A stretch of DNA of 34,074 nt from Dolosicoccus paucivorans (GTDB lineage Bacteria > Bacillota > Bacilli > Lactobacillales > Aerococcaceae): the NCBI RefSeq assembly GCF_900100125.1, contig NZ_FNEL01000013.1, positions 1 to 34,074 of the forward strand, given 5' to 3'. The position numbers and the translations under genes are program-made. This document shows positions 33,865 through 34,074 of the stretch, in pieces (the first letter of the stretch is position 1; each line of letters begins with the position of its first letter). Under the pieces are notes generated by a model. It saw only the letters and a list, made by a program, of their open reading frames with translations, made no database searches and was not told where the DNA came from.

Positions 33865-33870
33865 TATAAT
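33865..33870 (+). promoter_or_regulatory. Extended -10 promoter of the right-edge transposase
   Basis: TGGTATAAT on the plus strand, 50 bases before the transposase ATG; no convincing -35. Confidence 0.5.
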
Positions 33871-33920
33871 TGAATCATCACAAAACAAAAATACAGAACA
33901 GGAACTGAGGTTATTTTACC

Positions 33921-34074
33921 ATGAATTCTATAGAAATATATCAAACGAAGCGAAGTTTACTTACTTTTTTAGAAAAACTGACTAAAGGTCTTTCTAAACC
34001 ACGGAAGAAATTTTACAGCGATATTTTATATGGAATGTCAAAAGCTCAAAATACACTGTTATCAGATATTGCAC
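33921..34074 (+). CDS. Transposase, 5' part (IS4-like DDE family suspected), cut by the window edge
   Basis: The frame from ATG 33921 (GAGG box upstream) stays open to the window end, giving 51 residues that start MNSIEIYQTKRSLLTFLEKL and continue with KKFYSDILYGMSKAQNTLLS. The pattern of a short helical N-terminus followed by FxxDIxYGMxxAxxxLLSDIA resembles the N-terminal part of DDE transposases of the IS4 group as found in Lactobacillales. The catalytic domain is outside the window. The family call is from recollection of such N-termini and is tentative; that it is a transposase is more secure, given the palindromic upstream region. Confidence 0.6.
   Translation, partial: MNSIEIYQTKRSLLTFLEKLTKGLSKPRKKFYSDILYGMSKAQNTLLSDIA

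Overview
The window reads as chromosomal DNA of a low-GC Gram-positive in the Lactobacillales. The grounds are an SMK-box (SAM-III) leader on metK, T-box leaders on leuS and valS, an L27 with a Prp-cleaved N-terminal extension, ThiI without a rhodanese domain paired with NifZ, EzrA, and a YSIRK-type signal peptide. An Aerococcaceae- or Carnobacteriaceae-like organism is my best guess; genus cannot be fixed from this sequence. Nearly all genes lie on the minus strand. Both edges hold pieces of insertion sequences (IS3-like on the left, a different transposase start on the right), so the window may be a contig bounded by repeats.

Layout, left to right. 1-965: an IS3-family end abuts a pullulanase gene cut off inside its second starch-binding module, with its promoter and CcpA/LacI-type operators intact behind it. 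1176-9412: HD-domain protein, TrmH-type RNA methylase, PepV dipeptidase, RsuA pseudouridine synthase, MurJ-type flippase and LeuRS; leuS-murJ-rsuA sits behind a leucine T-box. 9436-14090: LysM/glucosaminidase autolysin, MnmM tRNA methyltransferase, MetK behind its SMK box, an unusual UbiA-like membrane protein, and a DUF4298 protein. 14144-15258: rplU-prp-rpmA with leader and promoter.

15308-19475 is the most distinctive region: four tandem paralogous amino-acid-binding proteins of ABC-transporter type, three preceded by their own T-box leader, with no permease or ATPase gene nearby. The specifier is best read as CGC (Arg). None of the proteins has a lipobox cysteine, and the last copy carries a frameshift in its signal peptide. 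The array lies between mreD and rplU, inside an otherwise conserved Firmicutes gene order.

19493-28490: mreD, mreC, a divergent mreB, cspA, a GSP17M-like stress protein, radC (its ribosome binding site lies inside a terminator-like hairpin), folC, valS with a valine T-box, and divergent maf. 28498-33714: the thiI-nifZ pair, ezrA, and rpsD with its leader. 33768-34074: the upstream region and 5' end of a transposase gene.

The genes together cover translation (two tRNA synthetases, tRNA thiolation and methylation, ribosomal proteins), cell-wall growth and division (MurJ, MreBCD, EzrA, autolysin) and amino-acid supply. RNA-based control is dense: five T-boxes, one SAM riboswitch and two ribosomal-protein leaders.
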